A stretch of 64,000 nucleotides of DNA from positions 366,195,001-366,259,000 of the forward strand of contig NC_092340.1 of NCBI RefSeq assembly GCF_046630445.1, given 5' to 3'. Source of the stretch: Rutidosis leptorrhynchoides (Eukaryota; Streptophyta; Magnoliopsida; Asterales; Asteraceae). The notes below the pieces were generated by a model, which worked only from the letters and a program-made list of their open reading frames with translations, was not told the DNA's origin and did not search any database. A program made the position numbers and the translations under genes. Numbering within the stretch: position 1 is the first letter of the stretch; each line of letters starts with the position of its first letter. Below are positions 35,717-46,670 of this stretch, piece by piece.

Positions 35717-37852
35717 TGTAACGTCCTCCCAATAGGGTCTGGAAGGAATGTCACTAATATCAAAACATACCAACATATTATAATAAACGAGAACAATACT
35801 AAATGATGAATTTAACTTTAATGAGTACGCAACGGAAAATGAAATGTCGTTACAATGACAGGAATAACAATAACATAAATGTTCACATGCAGAAGTAATA
35901 AATGCAATATCTCTTGATCCTATGTCCAAGTAGCATCACATAAGCAGTAAGTATAAGAGCTTGAATCAAACAGCACCTGAGACAAAACATGCTAAAGTGT
36001 CAACCAAAAAGGTTGAGTGAAGTTCATAGGTTTAACAAAAAGTTTGACCGTTGTTTTAGACCACAAGAATTAGTTTGTAAAGTTGATCTCCCGCAGGATA
36101 AAAAAGTTATGCCAATGCGTGATATTTAGACTAAACGTTCAAGTTTGCCCCATGACAAGTTGTGTCTGTCCTTGTCGGTTTAATTTCATTATTAAGTAAT
36201 ACAATGACTTGGTCAAATGTATCGGGGACGTTACTCCCGATAGGCCTACCCCCAATAATTAAGCATGCCGCAGCAATTAAAAATATCACTGTAAGGACTT
36301 AGTCGGACATAGCCGGGTATAGCATAGTTTAACAGTTTGGTACTTGTGTCTAAAGTGTAAAAAGTAAAAACAACATGTGTCTCACCTCAAGTAAGAGTAA
36401 GTAAGTTTTCTAGCAATTAAAGAGGGGCTATGAATTCACCTTAGTAAGTAGAGAGAGAGTTATTCATCGGAATAAAGAGTTGAACGAGTGAGCAGGAAAG
36501 TCAACCTATTAACATTTAAGAGTAGTTAAGTGTTTTGCCCATGTTTAAGTTTAAGTATGTGTTTAAGTATAGTTTGTTTTACTAAGTTTCTATTCCTAGT
36601 AAGTTACTATTTTTATAAAGTTTCCATTTTTAGAAAGTTTCTTATTTTACTAAGTTTCTATGACTAGAGAGTTTCTACTTTTATCAGTGTTTTCCATTTT
36701 AGGATACTTGCCGTATTAGATAAGCTTTCAATCACCCATTTTCCTTCGAATGGCTAATTTAGATCTAGGGGCTTGAGCCATAGGACCCTTTAAATCGGAA
36801 ATCCAAACCCTCTACCTAGAATCTCATAGAAACCATTCGTCAAGAAAGTTCAAAGATCTATACATCTCTAATACATATTCCAAAATGTTTTTATGTTACA
36901 ATATAAGTAGTAGGTTATAGGTGCTAGTAATAGTAATAGTGTATACATGTTATTCATTTTATTTTTAATTGCATATAATTTATAACATTATTTACATGTT
37001 CCGGTAAAAATAATAATCGAAGTAAAAAGTAAAAAGTAAAATGAAAAAAGTAAAAAGTAAAAAGTAAAAAAAATAAAAAGTAAGAAAAGAATACTTACTA
37101 GTAGTAATTCTTCAAAGAGATAATGAGAGAAATTTTGGTGTGAGTTTGAATGAGAAATGAGGGGTATTTATACTTGAAAAAATTAGGTAAAAAGAATAAA
37201 ATAATTAAAAGAAAAAGAAATATTTTAATTCTTAATGGAATTTTAAAATTAAAAAGTATTAAATGTTAGGTCATGGGATAATGCACAAAATAAAATAATA
37301 AAAGTAGTTTTTCCATTACAATTTTTAATTAAAAAGTAATTTATTTATTTATTTTTTTCATTTATTTTAAGGATTTTTTTTATATAAATAAACAAATTGA
37401 TTTAATGCTTTTCTAAGAATATTTGTCAATAATATTTTATTTTATTTTATTTTTATTTTTTTATTTAATTAATAAATACAAATTTTGCATAAAAATATTA
37501 AATAATTCGGTATTTTGTATTTTTAATAATAATTATGATTTTAATTATTAAACTATAGTTTTAGTAAGTTTGTAAATATTATTACATTTATATATAATTG
37601 GATTTATTATATAGTTAAATATATAATACATTAACTAAATAATAAAAGTGATACAAAGTTTATATACTTAGTTAAATTATGTCAAATTATATAAATTAAT
37701 AATATATTATTTATTTAAGCGTACATTGTTGACTAAAAATTACTATTCGGTCAATATTTAATTGTATATAACAACCCTTAATACATATAGTCAGACATAT
37801 AACCCTAGGGTTAATTCAGTAATTTAGAAGTCGAAAAGTGAGGGTTGTTACA
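35717..37852 (-). mobile_element. 3' LTR of a Tekay-like chromovirus
   Basis: Read on the minus strand it starts TGTAACAACCCTC directly after a purine tract (AACGGGGAGGTAC) and ends GGGAGGACGTTACA. It carries the TTGACACTTTAGCATGTTT block of the other Tekay-like LTRs. A TATA box lies around 37166-37174. 2,136 bp. Confidence 0.8.
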
Positions 37853-37870
37853 GTACCTCCCCGTTAATAA

Positions 37871-37889
37871 AAACTTCGTCCCGAAGTTT
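37871..37889 (-). other. Pre-LTR hairpin, compensated variant
   Basis: AAACTTCGGGACGAAGTTT: the same 19-bp hairpin as in the A and B elements, but with one base changed in each arm so that pairing is kept. It lies 18 bases before the LTR and overlaps the last base of the integrase stop codon, so it is not coding here. Confidence 0.7.
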
Positions 37890-38595
37890 TAGGTAGACTT
37901 CTCGGATGCATCAGCGGTTGAGAAGAGATGGGGATATTTCTGTTTCATTTGGTCTTCACGTTCCCAGGTATACTCGGGGCCACGTCGTGAATTCCAACGG
38001 ATCTTAACAATAGGTATGGTGCTTTGTTTTAAGCGTTTAGCAGATCAGTCCATGACTTCTACGGGTTCCTCTATGAAGTGCATTTTATCATCAATGCGAA
38101 TGTCATCTAAAGGAATAACGACAGTGTCATCAGCGAGACACTTTTTAAGATTCGAGACATGAAATACGTCGTGTACGCTACTAAGTTCAGCAGGTAATTC
38201 TAATCGATAAGCCACGGGTCCGATCCTTTCAGTAATCTTGAAGGGTCCAACAAAACGCGGACTTAGTTTGCTTCGTTTACCAAAATGAACGACGCCTTTC
38301 CAAGGGGATACTTTCAACATGACTTTGTCACCAACTTGGAATTCCAAATCTTTCCGACCTTTATTAGCATAGCTCTTCTGTCGGCTGTGGGCAGTTTCTA
38401 TTCGTTTCTTAATCTGAACTATCTTTTCGGTTGTCTCGTGTATGATTTCAGGACCAGTTAACTGTATGTCCTCTAATTCATCTCAGCACAGTGGGGATCT
38501 ACATTTTCGTCCGTATAAGGCCTCAAAAGGTGCAGCCTTAATACTTGAGTGGTAGCTATTATTGTAAGAGAATTCAACCAAAGGCAAATGTCTAT
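37889..38595 (-). pseudogene. Integrase C-terminus of the Tekay-like chromovirus, broken
   Basis: The end of a Ty3/gypsy pol. The central part is open (38347-38045) and shows the integrase C-terminal fold: [34 protein letters not shown] and the chromodomain-side [16 protein letters not shown]. Downstream it continues in frame through RWNSRRGPEYTWEREDQM to TAA. Two single-base nonsense changes break it: one in CRSPLC-W (about 38484-38486) and one after VEVMD (38045-38047). The rest of pol was separated by the Athila insertion at 38596 and lies outside the window, presumably beyond 64000. Confidence 0.85.
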
Positions 38596-40578
38596 TGATG
38601 TTAAAGCTAAGGGGTATAAAATACTATTAAATTTTAGCAGGAAATACTATTAAATACGATACAATTTTACACAAGATATTTATTTATTTATAGAATGGAT
38701 ATACTTAAACCTTGCTACAACACTTATAGGCAATGTACCTAACCGTACAGTAGTATAGTTTTTAGTAAGTCCGGTTCGGTCCACAGGGAAAATCTTTAAA
38801 CAAAGCTTAACGCTATATTAGTTTACTTTTATAAAAATACAAATATATATATAAGTAATATTATTATTATAAAGGGGGGTTTTTACCGTTTAATGACTGG
38901 TTTGTCGATTTTAAAACTTTAGTCGCAGTTAACACCAAATGTAAAATATAAATACAAGACTTAATTTAAAGCGTAAAGTAAATAACGATAATGAAATTAC
39001 GAATAATAAAAGTGCGATAAAATAAACTTGCGATAACTAAAAAGTACGATAATTAAAAGTGCAATTAAATACAATAACAATAAAAATGCGATAATTAGAA
39101 GTGCAATTAAATATAAAATAAAGGAAATTAAATATGAAATAAAAGAATTATGCTTATTTAAACTTCCGTAATCATGATGTTTGACGTGTTGATTTTAGTT
39201 TTATGCCCATGGGTTAATTGTTCTTTGTCCTGGATTATTTAATATGTCCATATGGATTTGTCCATAATAGTCCATCAGTCATAAATATAAAGAGCGAAAG
39301 CCTTCGTCAAATTATTCTTATTCCCGAAGTCAAATATTTCAACTAATTGGGGATTCGAATTGTAACAAGGTTTTAATACTTTGTTTAATGAATACACCAG
39401 GTTATCGACTGCGTGTAAACCAAGGTTTTACTACTTTGTTAACAATTACACCAATTACCCTTGAATGTAATTCACCCCTATTTCAACAAGTCTATTAACT
39501 ATTAATCCAGTTCCGTGTCCGGTAAAATGAATAATTATTGGTATTTATAGATATCCCGCACATCGTACCCAGTCAAGCGTATGTGGTTATATATAAATAC
39601 GTCGAATTATAAGTTTGTATATTAAATTAACAAGGTATTGTTTAGTTAATATAAAACCCATTAATAGCCCATAGTCTAATTTTTACAAGTGTCGTTCTTT
39701 TATCCAAACCCCAATTATGGTACAAGGCCCAATTACCCAATTTTAGTAATTAGCCCAACATCATGATTACTTCGGATTAAATAAGCATAATAATAACTTA
39801 GCTACGAGATATTAAATTAAAAAGGTTGAACATAACTTACAATGATTAAAAATAGCGTAGCGTTACACGGACAGAATTTTGACTTACACCCTTACAACAT
39901 TCTCTAACATACCCTTATTATTAGGATTAAAATTAAAATTAAAATTAAAATATAAATTATAAATATAAATATTACGTATATAGATAGAGAGATTGATATA
40001 TATTATGATTATTTTTACGATCAGAATGCGCGAGCTTTATAGGCAGTTTCAACATTTGGGGCTCCGCGACTCGCGGCCCTTTTCTTCTTCAAACTCCGCG
40101 AGTCGCGGAGATCGTTTTTACAGCTCACCCACATTTGGCTCTTTGTTTGTCGACGATTTATTTTATAAATATAATATATATATAATTAATATAATTAATT
40201 ATATATTATATTATATTTATATATATAGTTAACTTGTAATTTTTAGTCCGTTGCGTCGAGCGTTGAGAGTTGACTCTGGTCCCGGTTCCGGATTTTCGAA
40301 CGTCCTTGCGTACAATTTAATATCTTGTACTTTGTGTTTTGAATCTTGTACTCTTGTAATTTCGAGACGTTTCTTATCAATAATTGGAACCTCTTTGATT
40401 GTATTTTGTACTTTTGAGCTTTTTGGTCGTTTGCGTCTTCAATTCGTCGAATCTGTCTTTTGTCTTCACCTTTTAATATTTAAACGAATATCACTTGTAA
40501 ATAGAACATTTGCAACTAAAAGCTTGTCTTTCTTGGGGAATAATGCTATGAAATATATGTTCGTTTTTAGCATTATCA
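38596..40578 (-). repeat. 3' LTR of the Athila-type element
   Basis: 1,983 bp, TGATAATGC...TTAACATCA on the minus strand. It includes the paired CG palindromes and a TATA box at 40036-40041. The outer 980 bases are repeated at 54255-55233. Confidence 0.9.
40036..40110 (-). promoter_or_regulatory. Paired palindromes plus TATA box of the Athila LTR
   Basis: On the minus strand CTCCGCGACTCGCGGAG (40110-40094) and a second copy (40076-40062) precede TATAAA (40041-40036) by about 20 bases. The layout equals that of the unrelated LTR B although the palindrome differs. Confidence 0.7.
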
Positions 40579-40582
40579 AATA

Positions 40583-42216
40583 TTCCCACACTTGAGTGTT
40601 GCTTGTCCTCAAGCAATATAGTCTTGAAATACTAGAATCACTTCTTTATTCTTCACACTTTGTACATCAGTGATTTCTTTACGGCGGTATAAACAATGGT
40701 AGTAACGATATGGTTTACAGTCCCACATGACTATAAAAATTTAGATCCATTAAGGAAATTGGATCTTTATGAAAACATTTGATCTTTTGAAAATTAAATC
40801 TAGTTTTTACCCTAGATAAGTTTTCTGGAATAACCCTTCACCGGTGTTTGCAAATTATTTTTGTGGGTTTGGTGGGTTTCATATTTGAAAATTTTAGCTC
40901 AAAACTTGCGGTTTTGTGTCACCCACTTGCTAACCTTGTATTAGGAAAGCAACACGTCCAGTTTACTTGTCCCGTATATTACCTTTCGGTAAACTACCGT
41001 CCGGTTGTAAAGGAAAGCGTTGAACAAGCAACTGTTAAGGCAATGTCCCCTGACATGCTTTTGATTATGGTCTATAAACATGTCGGACGCAATTACTATC
41101 CTTTGTAGGAGTAATAGTAAAGCTCACCCTTTTAATTTGTCGGTCTGGCACAAGGTCCTGTCTTTGACCATGCTATGCAACCACCGTTCTTACGGTTGAC
41201 ACCCGATTTGGTTCAGGTGACCTAATGAATTCCAGGTGAATTCCTAGGATTTTACGTTCAATGGTAATGAACGCATTGAAAATGGGTTTTCAGAAAACAA
41301 ATCGGTTTGAAATTTTGATCAAAATATTTTCTCGTTCAAGCTCGAGTTTAGATATCATTGAATTCCATGAGTTTGAATTCTCAATCTTTAAGGTCAATCT
41401 CAAGGATTGAGTAATATCAGTCTTAAAAGCTGATTTTTAATCTTTTAGGAGATTATCATTTCTGGGGATCTGATTCATTAGTCTTATCAAGCTAATTTAC
41501 ACGGTGTCCTCCCCATTTTACGAGACAGATCCTCTCATGGTTAGGATAAGTCTGACCACATGGCGACCCTGTTTGATGCTGAGGTCCGTGGATTTCCTGC
41601 TGATTTTAGTGATGACTTTTCTAGATTTTTCGTCAACCTACAGCTGGTCTGGACGACAACTTCATGACTTAAATCAAGAAGCGCGTTTCTTTTTCGGAAG
41701 ACTTTACTTCCTTTTAATGATGGAATTGATTCATCGTGTAGATCCATCTCTTCTTTTCTTTCATCGGGTAAAATAGTTTAGTTTAGTCCAAAGCAAAAGT
41801 ATTTTCAGTTATTTGTTACAGAAATATGTGACATATGTTTAAGATAACTTGATAATTTTTCCCACACTTGGCTTTTATTTTCCTTTTTATTGTCCTCTAT
41901 TCCATTTTAAATAAATTTTAACATTTTGGTTTGTTTCTCAATTTATGTCCTTTCCGAGGTAACAATAATTTCGGTGTTAAAACCTAGTTTTATCGTTCAT
42001 AAATATGTATAAACATGATTTTGAGTTCATTTAGTTGAAAATTTTGAAAAATTTTACTAGAATTGGGTAGTCAGTATATAAGACTAGGGCTGTTCTTTAT
42101 TATCAGAGAGCACTAGATTCTAATACAACTACTACTTTACTAGTATTTCTAATGGTAACCAAGTGTATAAAGTAAAAATTTTAAAATCCGAAAGAATTTA
42201 ACCCCTTCCCACACTT
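40583..42216 (-). promoter_or_regulatory. 3' non-coding region with reiterated purine-tract motif
   Basis: The 11-mer AAGTGTGGGAA occurs three times on the minus strand: 40593-40583 (5 bases from the LTR), 41869-41859 and 42216-42206. A variant with one more G is at 46743-46732. The first is the likely plus-strand primer; the others resemble the multiple tracts of other retroelements. Confidence 0.55.
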
Positions 42217-42653
42217 AAGATCTTGCAATGCCCTCATTTTTAAGAAATCAGTAACAATTTAAATTATTGAGGGTGATTTGTGTGAAAATGATTAAATTTT
42301 ACCAAAGTTTCCAAACATATTTGTGTTTGCTTGCTGCATGATAAATGGTGCATATCATTTGTTCATTCCGTCTTGTTGTTATTTCACATATATTTTGCAT
42401 CTTGTAGTCAAAATTAGTTGCTTTTGCTGAACTTAATGCCAGTCTTTGAAAATGCGTTGTTTTACCCTGTTGTGTACATAAAATAAACTGCAAACATATA
42501 TACATATTTTTGAAGTTTGGTATATTACCCCACATTCAAAAATTATTAAAATCTAAGAATAAAAGTTAGAAAATTATAAAAAGTATTACAATATTAACAT
42601 AAGTATTAAATGTATCAACATTACAAATTACAAAATAAATAAAACTAAGTAGA

Positions 42654-44006
42654 CTAGGGATGATACTGATACCAGTAGGGGTTCCATGCATAACCATAGG
42701 TGCTATAAAATGCTTCGGCTGGGTTATACGTAAGATACGGTGGTTGAATCTCTATAGACCAGGAAGGGAATATGGGCGATGGAGTAGGAATATAGTTTCT
42801 ACCTATATGTTGGCAATAAGCTATGATTTGGTTTTGATGAACTTGCCAATCTTCAAATGCTCTATGTCTAGCATTTTCATACTCTTGTGAAGCTATAATC
42901 CTTTGCATTTCTGCCATTTCATTTCCCCCTCCTACATTACCTTGCTGTTGGTTTCTCTCAACCTGTGGATGTCTACCATGGTATTGTACTGCGGCGTTAT
43001 TTCGCCTCTTCAAAACCTTCGCACCATGGTATACATTTAAACCTATTGTATCGCGGGGTTCTGGTTCTTCGACTAATAATCCCCCCCGACTTATATCCAC
43101 ACCGAGATATTCAACAATCAAAGTAATAAATATACCACCTCCTATTATGCTATGCGGTCTCATCCCCCTATCCATAGCTGATAAATAATAACCCACACAA
43201 TAAGGTATACTTACAGCGCTTTGTGGGTCTCGAATACACATATGGTAAAACAAATCATGTTCATTTACCTTTTCCTTATTCTTACCTCTTTGTGTAATCG
43301 AATTAGCTAAAAACCTATGAATTACTCTTAATTCAGCTCTATCTATATCCAAATAAGAGTAATTTCCCCCTTTGAATCGGTGATGGCTAGTCATTTGACT
43401 CCATACACCATGCGTATCAAAATTTTCGTCTATCTTTCTACCACTTAGTATCAACCCTCTACAATCGGCAGATGCTAACTCCTCAGGCGTATATATACGT
43501 AAAGCCCGAGCCATGTCTAGTAAAGACATGTGGCGCATCGAACCTCCTAACAAAAATCTAAGAAAAGATCGATCGGTTAAACTAGCTACCCGATCATTTA
43601 ATTCTATACTACACAACAATTCTTCACACCATACTTTATATACAGGTCTACGCATGTTGAATAACCGTACCCAATCGTTAAAAGTAGAATTACCATACCT
43701 CTGTGCAAGTAATTCCCTAATTGGCCCGGCCAATTCTACAGCTTCTAATGGTCCCCATTCTATGACCCTAGGTACTTCAACAGCTTTAGAATGAAGAGTA
43801 TGCAAGCCCCTTTGGTATTTTGAATAATCTATCCAAAGTCTGTCAAATCTCAGGTTCGGGTGCAAATCTTCCAAGTGCATATCAGAAAATGTCACGACTG
43901 GATGAGGTATATCTTGTTTGTAGTAGTTATCCACCTCCTGTTGTTCCGCATTCTCAGCAGGAGCATTGCGAGCTTGGGATGAAGATTCACCCCTTTCAGT
44001 CTGCAA
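42654..44006 (-). CDS. Env-like / Athila ORF-1-type protein of the retrotransposon
   Basis: An intact 450-aa frame downstream of pol, the position of the third ORF in Athila elements. The central block (RSFLRFLLGGSMRHMSLLDM, ALRIYTPEELA, FDTHGVWSQMT, HRFLANSITQRGKNKEKVNE) resembles the plant-retrotransposon ORF-1/env-like family of Athila. The N-terminus is acidic and polar; the C-terminus is Gln-, Pro- and Tyr-rich (about 350-450), ending YWYQYHP. I see no signal peptide and no convincing membrane span, so an envelope role is not supported by this copy. It is the longest undamaged gene of the element, in contrast to its broken pol. A CG palindrome pair lies about 820 bases upstream. Confidence 0.75.
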   Translation of the reverse strand: MQTERGESSSQARNAPAENAEQQEVDNYYKQDIPHPVVTFSDMHLEDLHPNLRFDRLWIDYSKYQRGLHTLHSKAVEVPRVIEWGPLEAVELAGPIRELLAQRYGNSTFNDWVRLFNMRRPVYKVWCEELLCSIELNDRVASLTDRSFLRFLLGGSMRHMSLLDMARALRIYTPEELASADCRGLILSGRKIDENFDTHGVWSQMTSHHRFKGGNYSYLDIDRAELRVIHRFLANSITQRGKNKEKVNEHDLFYHMCIRDPQSAVSIPYCVGYYLSAMDRGMRPHSIIGGGIFITLIVEYLGVDISRGGLLVEEPEPRDTIGLNVYHGAKVLKRRNNAAVQYHGRHPQVERNQQQGNVGGGNEMAEMQRIIASQEYENARHRAFEDWQVHQNQIIAYCQHIGRNYIPTPSPIFPSWSIEIQPPYLTYNPAEAFYSTYGYAWNPYWYQYHP

Positions 44007-44826
44007 AACACATCAAACACAATTTTTGTGCATCCAAATATGCATTAATGTCAGCAAAATCATCAATCAAAATAATTACAATGACATGATCAATTTATAT
44101 CAAACTTAAGCTCATTTTCATATTTTCATCAAATCTGCACTTTTTCAAATAAGCATATACGAAAATGTTCGCCAAGTTCATAAGCATTCAACTCAAATAA
44201 CATGTCAAAATAATCATTACTAGCAATTAAACAAGTTTCAAATGGTATTATCTCTCAAAAATCAAGTTCATGAATTTTTATACTTGAAAAAGTCCACTTT
44301 AATTCTCAAAATCATGTTTAGGCTCAAAGTTTGGATCATTTAACTACCTAAACATGTTACACTACTTAATTTAGCAACAATTCATGACAAAAATCGGCCA
44401 TAACCTGTTTATATCAAAAAGCTCCAAATTGCTCAAGAACACAAACCCTAGATTACTCAAAATTTGAAGTTTAAGGCTTCTAATCATGTTAAATAGCATC
44501 AATCTAGGTTATACAAGCATAATACATAAGCAATTTAAACATAATTACACTAAAAAGCATCAAAATTAAATTGGGTATAAAATTTCTCAAGAACACTAAT
44601 TTTCGGATTAAATGGTGTTTAGGTGTAGAAATTTACCGTTTTTCTTGAGTAATTCCTTGATAGCATCCTTCTTAACATGATTTTTGTAAAAGATTTGATG
44701 ATTAACGGTCAAAAATTGCGAATTTGGTGTGTATTTTTTGGGTTTTGTTATTTTTGCAGTTTTTGTTTTTGTGGTGTGTGGACTGAGCTGTTCGTTCAAC
44801 TTTTATTTTTTTCTGGATTTTGGTCC

Positions 44827-44874
44827 CTCCGCGAGTCGCGGTGTTTGACCCTTCAAACTTCGCGAGTCGCGGAG
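44827..44874 (-). promoter_or_regulatory. CG palindrome pair upstream of the env-like ORF
   Basis: CTCCGCGAGTCGCGG (44827-44841) and TTCGCGAGTCGCGGAG (about 44859-44874), the same motif pair as in the LTR. The function is unknown; an internal promoter or RNA structure for the env-like ORF is possible. Confidence 0.5.
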
Positions 44875-45857
44875 TTTGTATATTTTTTTTATAAATATAT
44901 CTTATACTAATTAAAACAATTAAGTAATTAATTTTAAAATTTTGTTTCCCTTGTTATTTAGGACGAGGTCGTTTCAGATCGATGTCCTAGTCCGTTCTTC
45001 GACAAAATTTTAAAATTTGTCTTTTTCAAGCGATTGTTTTAAAAGCTAAGATTTTTGGTTTTTTTAATGTTTTTGACATATTTTAATTCAATAAGATTAA
45101 AAATAATGATAATAAAAGTTCTCGTCCCTCTCTCGGGTAAATCAATTTCGGTTTAAAGACCTAGTCTTCAACTTACGACGAATTTTAAAAATCATATTTT
45201 TAACTTAATGAGATAAAGTAAATTTTTGTTTTTAAATTCACACCAACTTAAATATAAAATTCAAAATTAATATTAAAAATTCACACCAAACTTACAATTT
45301 AAAATGCATAAAAATAAAATTCATATTTTAAAAATTAAAAATTCACACCAAACTTAATTTAAAAATTCATATTATAAATTCACACCAAACTTATATTAAT
45401 TTTTCAAATATTTACAATTTTAAATATATTGTTTTTACAAAGTTTACAATATTAATTTAAGATTTATATATTAATTTTTAAAAAAAACATGGTAAAAATA
45501 AAATTAAAAATCTTTTCGGCTTTTATCCCACTTTAATCAATCAAATATTATCAAAAATATGCGCCCCTCTTTTCGGTAAAGTAATTTCGGTTCCAAGGCC
45601 TAATTTAACTCATGACGAATTTTTGAAATATTTTGGGTTGATTGATTAAAGATAATTATACCTTAAGAATAAACGTTAAATTTCACAGTGATGTAATAAA
45701 TTTTTGTATGATATCAATAATTTCGGTCGCCAAACCTAATTTTATTTAATACCAATTTAATACTTTATAGTGAACAAATTAGCGTTTATTATCAAAAGGT
45801 TAAAAATAAAAATAAAAACAAAAAAAACTGTACAGACTTACCTGTGAGATAGTATTC

Positions 45858-46274
45858 TTAGTTATACGTTCTATCCCATTCATAAGATAGTCGGTTTAAT
45901 TGGTTTTCCATGGCTACATAGGCGTAACCTCGAGCATTCAGTGTCTTTTCTTCTAAACATATGAACGGTCCGTCTCTGCATAAAGTAACAAATTCGGTAT
46001 TTGAATAGGTTTGATTATTTGAACATTTACCTCCATGTGACCATTTTCCGCATTTGTGACATCTTTCAAGGTGTCGTGCTCTTCTTTTCGCTGCGGATTT
46101 TGATTTTCCTTTACCAAATTGTAACTTATTATCTTCGCATCTGGATTCTTTTCTTACTCCGTCCAATCTTTCTCTGATTACTGATACTATTTCACTCGGA
46201 AGTGTGTCATTATTACGTTTAGTGATCAAAGCGTGTAGCATTAGACCATGGTTTAGTTCACAGGAAGTCTTCAT
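45858..46274 (-). CDS. Zinc-knuckle protein between pol and env-like ORF
   Basis: 138 aa. A basic stretch (KGKSKSAAKRRARHLERCH) leads into CHKCGKWSHGGKC (C-x2-C-x4-H-x3-C), a CCHC-like knuckle one residue shorter than the retroviral form. This is separate from the gag knuckle (CEQCGGPHLTKDC) at about 51562-51600. A nucleic-acid-binding accessory protein is the natural reading. I do not recognise a named family, and a captured gag fragment or host gene is also possible. The frame is intact and ATG-initiated. Confidence 0.6.
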   Translation of the reverse strand: MKTSCELNHGLMLHALITKRNNDTLPSEIVSVIRERLDGVRKESRCEDNKLQFGKGKSKSAAKRRARHLERCHKCGKWSHGGKCSNNQTYSNTEFVTLCRDGPFICLEEKTLNARGYAYVAMENQLNRLSYEWDRTYN

Positions 46275-46670
46275 TTCGTAAAAACCTAAAAAAATAAAAA
46301 TTCAGAATGGGGGGAGAAGACTAGTTCTTTAGGGTCTGCTAGGGAAAGACCATTCGAGTTCCATTTTCGAGAACTACACGAAAATAGAAAATCTAACTCT
46401 AACAGAAATACATAAACCCCCTATACTTAGCTGAAATTGTAATTAACATTATTTTCAATTGAATCATCAACAACTTGTATATCTTTGATTTTTACTTCAA
46501 TCCATTTGTTGATTTCCTCCGTAACTTTCACAAATTCAACTAACATTGCCTTTTCTTTTGACGATAAATTGGATATTAATCGGTTATATAACTTAAAGTT
46601 TCCTTTAATTTCTTAGCATCGTGAATCCGTTTATAAAGTTTCTTCGTTGAACTGTTAAAAATGGGTTCAT

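Noticed and set aside
42654..44006. A true viral envelope gene or an endogenous virus
   Set aside because: No signal peptide, membrane span or fusion-like segment. The position and conserved block fit the Athila third ORF.
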